DNA from: Scybalomonas sp905214925
GTDB lineage: Bacteria; Bacillota; Clostridia; Lachnospirales; Lachnospiraceae
Assembly: GCA_905214925.1 (NCBI GenBank)
Contig: CAJMOB010000006.1
Span: 73,043 to 137,042, forward strand
Reading direction: 5' to 3'
DNA: 64,000 nucleotides
Shown: in pieces, positions 61,940-64,000 of the stretch
How positions within the stretch are numbered: position 1 is the stretch's first letter
Layout of the letters: every line of letters begins with the position of its first letter
Translations under genes and position numbers: made by a program
The notes under the pieces: generated by a model
What the model saw: only the letters and a program-made list of their open reading frames with translations
The model's database searches: none
Told to the model about the DNA's origin: nothing

Positions 61940-63940
61940 ATGATGAAAAATTTAAAATTTCATAAGATTGTTATGGCAACAAAACGGAAATGGATTCCAG
62001 CACTTCCGACTATTTTTGTTTCCATTTTTTTATTTTTGACGATATTGCCATTATTTGGCATTCATTATGTCATTATGTGTTCTTTTCTAGCACTTTTATT
62101 CCGAACGAAGCATTTACAAGACTTTCGTCCAAGAGCGCTAGCTAAAACAGGAATCATTATGTTGTTGCTTTGCTTCTTCGCATTCTTAGCAACAAGAAAT
62201 CTTGCTCTTTGCATACTATTGAACTTTTTTGTTCCATTTTTTATTGCAGGACTTTTAACGAATAAGTTTAATCCAAAAGCATATTTTGTCTATGGTATGG
62301 AATTTGTCTTTTTGCAACTCATGCCCATAAAATTAGACCAGCTTCCAATTCAAGCTCTTTGTCTTATCTATGGATACACGATTGTTGTATTTTCACTTTA
62401 TCTTTATTCCAGACTGATTAAAAGAAAACGTCATTATGGAACCGTTCGAAAAGGAATGAAAACCCTTTCTATCCAGTTTAAGAAATTGATAAATAAGGAA
62501 GACTTCCAAACAGAAATCTCTTCTTTAAGTCAGATGATGTATCATATGAATCATGTTATTTACTCCTCTAGAAATTATAATTATCTTGCAACAGGATATG
62601 GGAAAGTAAACTATTACTTTATGTTAATTTTCCAAAGATTTCATTATATTTTTCACAATTTTTCCAGAGAAGAATTATTTAAAACAGATGAAGATTATAC
62701 TTATTTTCAAACGCTAAGCGAACTTTTTTTATGTATCGAAAAAAACTTAAATCAAGAGGATAATGATGACCTCATTCAATCCCTTAATCAATTTATGGAA
62801 GAGCACACGCTCTCTTCATCAAAAGCAAATGAAGCGATGCAAGATTGTTTATCGATTTTAAACTATGCCCTTTTTACTATTACCCTCGTATCCAATGAAC
62901 GCCCAGAAAAAGACTGGAAAGTCCCAGCCTCTAGCAATCCAATCAAAAACATCCGTCTATTGTTTTCTTTCGATCGGTTTCAAATCCGCTTTGCTTTACG
63001 ACTGGCCGTTGTCTTATGTATTTCTTTTGCTTTTTCGTATGGAACAGGCTTTAATCACGCTTACTGGTATCCAATGAGCGCCTTTTTAATGCTCATGCCT
63101 TATTCTGAAGAAAGCACTATGAAGATCAACAATCGTATTTTAGGAACAATGGCAGGCGTTTGTATTGTTTTCTTTTTAATGGGTATTTTTAAAAGTTTTG
63201 CTAGCCATGTTCTTATTATTATCATTATGACTTGCTTTATGTATGCAGCTCCTATTACTTCATGGACTATGACTATGTATACAACTTGTTACGGTATGGC
63301 ATTAACAACTCTAGCACTCGACCGAAAAGAAGCCATTTTGCTTCGACTCCTTTATGTTGCTCTTGCTGCCATTACTACATGGCTTGCCAACCATTTTCTT
63401 CTACCAAACACGGCAGAATCAGAATTTAAAAATAGCGTTCTCTCTTTATTTGATATTGATATTAAATTAATTCGTGAACTTCAAAAATGGAAAACAGATG
63501 AAGTCGATATGGATGTATTCCGCAATTTAATTGTCCATTCTCATTTAATATCCAATGAGATTAAATCTTATATTAACACGCATTTAACAAAGGAAGGACA
63601 AGACTTTTATTCTCAACTTCTTCCATTAAATCAGAAACTGATTTCAGAAATGGAACAATTAAATTCTTATTTAAGACACCATAAAGAATTAATTGATTTT
63701 ACGGACAATCTTCTATTAGAACAGCTATTTTCAAACTTAGAAGATGCAACAAGACGAATCTGTTTCAGTTATACAAGCAACCAACTGACCAGTTTCGTTA
63801 TACCATCAAAAAATTTACATACCTATGGAATTCTTGATGACAACTTATATTTTAATGATCTCGCGTTTAATTGTATTAAAAGCATTGAAGAATTAACCCA
63901 TTTATCAGCAAAAGCTCCTTTACAAGAACTACAACGATAA
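61940..63940 (+). CDS. FUSC / aromatic acid exporter-like membrane protein
   Basis: 666 residues from MMKNLKFHK; AAAGGGGA lies 7 bases before ATG. An N-terminal membrane block of about six helices (WIPALPTIFVSIFLFLTIL ... LCLIYGYTIVVFSLYLYS), a cytosolic helical domain (about 155-335), then a second membrane block (FALRLAVVLCISFAFSYGTGFNHAYWYPMSAFLMLMPYSEESTMKINNRILGTMAG), and a C-terminal cytosolic part. Typical of YccS/ArAE-type permeases, which export aromatic acids or related compounds. The substrate is unknown. Confidence 0.82.
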   Translation: MMKNLKFHKIVMATKRKWIPALPTIFVSIFLFLTILPLFGIHYVIMCSFLALLFRTKHLQDFRPRALAKTGIIMLLLCFFAFLATRNLALCILLNFFVPFFIAGLLTNKFNPKAYFVYGMEFVFLQLMPIKLDQLPIQALCLIYGYTIVVFSLYLYSRLIKRKRHYGTVRKGMKTLSIQFKKLINKEDFQTEISSLSQMMYHMNHVIYSSRNYNYLATGYGKVNYYFMLIFQRFHYIFHNFSREELFKTDEDYTYFQTLSELFLCIEKNLNQEDNDDLIQSLNQFMEEHTLSSSKANEAMQDCLSILNYALFTITLVSNERPEKDWKVPASSNPIKNIRLLFSFDRFQIRFALRLAVVLCISFAFSYGTGFNHAYWYPMSAFLMLMPYSEESTMKINNRILGTMAGVCIVFFLMGIFKSFASHVLIIIIMTCFMYAAPITSWTMTMYTTCYGMALTTLALDRKEAILLRLLYVALAAITTWLANHFLLPNTAESEFKNSVLSLFDIDIKLIRELQKWKTDEVDMDVFRNLIVHSHLISNEIKSYINTHLTKEGQDFYSQLLPLNQKLISEMEQLNSYLRHHKELIDFTDNLLLEQLFSNLEDATRRICFSYTSNQLTSFVIPSKNLHTYGILDDNLYFNDLAFNCIKSIEELTHLSAKAPLQELQR

Positions 63941-63947
63941 CATAGAG

Positions 63948-63996
63948 TCAAGACCACCGGCTTAGCCGGTGGCTTGATTTGACCCTATAAGGGTCA
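63948..63996. mobile_element. paired hairpins, probable IS200/IS605-type element end
   Basis: Hairpin 1: TCAAG-A-CCACCGGC-TTA-GCCGGTGG-CTTGA (13 bp with a bulged A, 63948-63977). Hairpin 2: TGACCC-TATAA-GGGTCA (63980-63996). GC-rich against AT-rich surroundings. Subterminal foldback hairpins of this kind flank IS200/IS605 elements. The rest of any element would lie past the window edge. A terminator of the upstream gene is the alternative for hairpin 1, though no T-tract follows. Confidence 0.5.
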
Positions 63997-64000
63997 TTTA

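Noticed and set aside
1..64000. tRNA, rRNA, CRISPR array or complete prophage
   Set aside because: Scanning both strands showed no cloverleaf with CCA, no rRNA-like stretch, no regularly spaced repeats and no phage structural genes.

Overview
The window is chromosomal DNA from a low-GC anaerobic Firmicute, most likely a member of the Lachnospiraceae (Clostridia). The evidence is AT-rich sequence with strong AGGAGG ribosome sites, a SCIFF ranthipeptide with its radical-SAM maturase, a tgt-yajC pair, a T-box leader, an archaeal/fungal-type Asd, an XRE-cupin/potABCD cluster with a fused PotC-PotD, and a FeoA-FeoA-FeoB cluster. The genus cannot be fixed from sequence alone. I see no tRNA, rRNA, CRISPR array, prophage or complete insertion sequence. 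It reads as core genome, with a probable mobile-element end only at the right edge.

Layout. 0-5 kb: SCIFF maturase, the 46-residue SCIFF precursor, a TIGR04086 membrane protein, a membrane metallophosphoesterase, then an overlapping Nudix/PHP pair that may degrade CoA. 5-13 kb: aroD, a secreted Ig-like protein, a three-gene ABC importer behind a T-box leader whose likely specifier is UGG (Trp), yajC, tgt and aroC. The theme is aromatic amino acids. 13-19 kb: a triple-S1 protein, a REC/HD-GYP regulator and a GldA / fused GldF-GldG ABC system. 19-25 kb: XRE-cupin regulator plus potA-potB-potCD (spermidine/putrescine uptake), threonine aldolase, PAP2 phosphatase and a small unknown acidic protein. 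25-35 kb: HAD phosphatase, panF/yhdT behind a structured leader, an EmrE-type exporter, a FliB-like cysteine-cluster protein, MscS and glycogen branching enzyme.

34-46 kb: amino-acid biosynthesis. serC-serA run from one strong promoter, asd has its own promoter, and a GGDEF protein with a DUF1015 protein follow. leuB-ilvD-ilvB are divergent from a LysR regulator, with palindromic operators between them. 46-52 kb: DUF378, a Cys-rich FeoB-associated peptide, feoB, two feoA genes and a divergent DtxR-family repressor. Four copies of a GTTAG-N6-CTAAC-type operator lie in front of these genes. A stand-alone CofE-like protein follows. 52-57 kb: bglA-bglP (beta-glucoside PTS) with an RpiR regulator and a palindromic operator. 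57-64 kb: YitT, an NMT1-type ABC importer of unknown substrate, DegV, an aromatic-acid-exporter-like membrane protein, and two hairpins at the edge that resemble the end of an IS200/IS605-type element.

Most functional calls are standard families. The items I would look at first are the Trp T-box transporter, the iron operator set, the yhdT-panF leader RNA, the ilvD-ilvB intergenic hairpin (stable only on the coding-strand RNA), the PotC-PotD and GldF-GldG fusions, the short unannotated peptides, and the dispersed inverted repeats.
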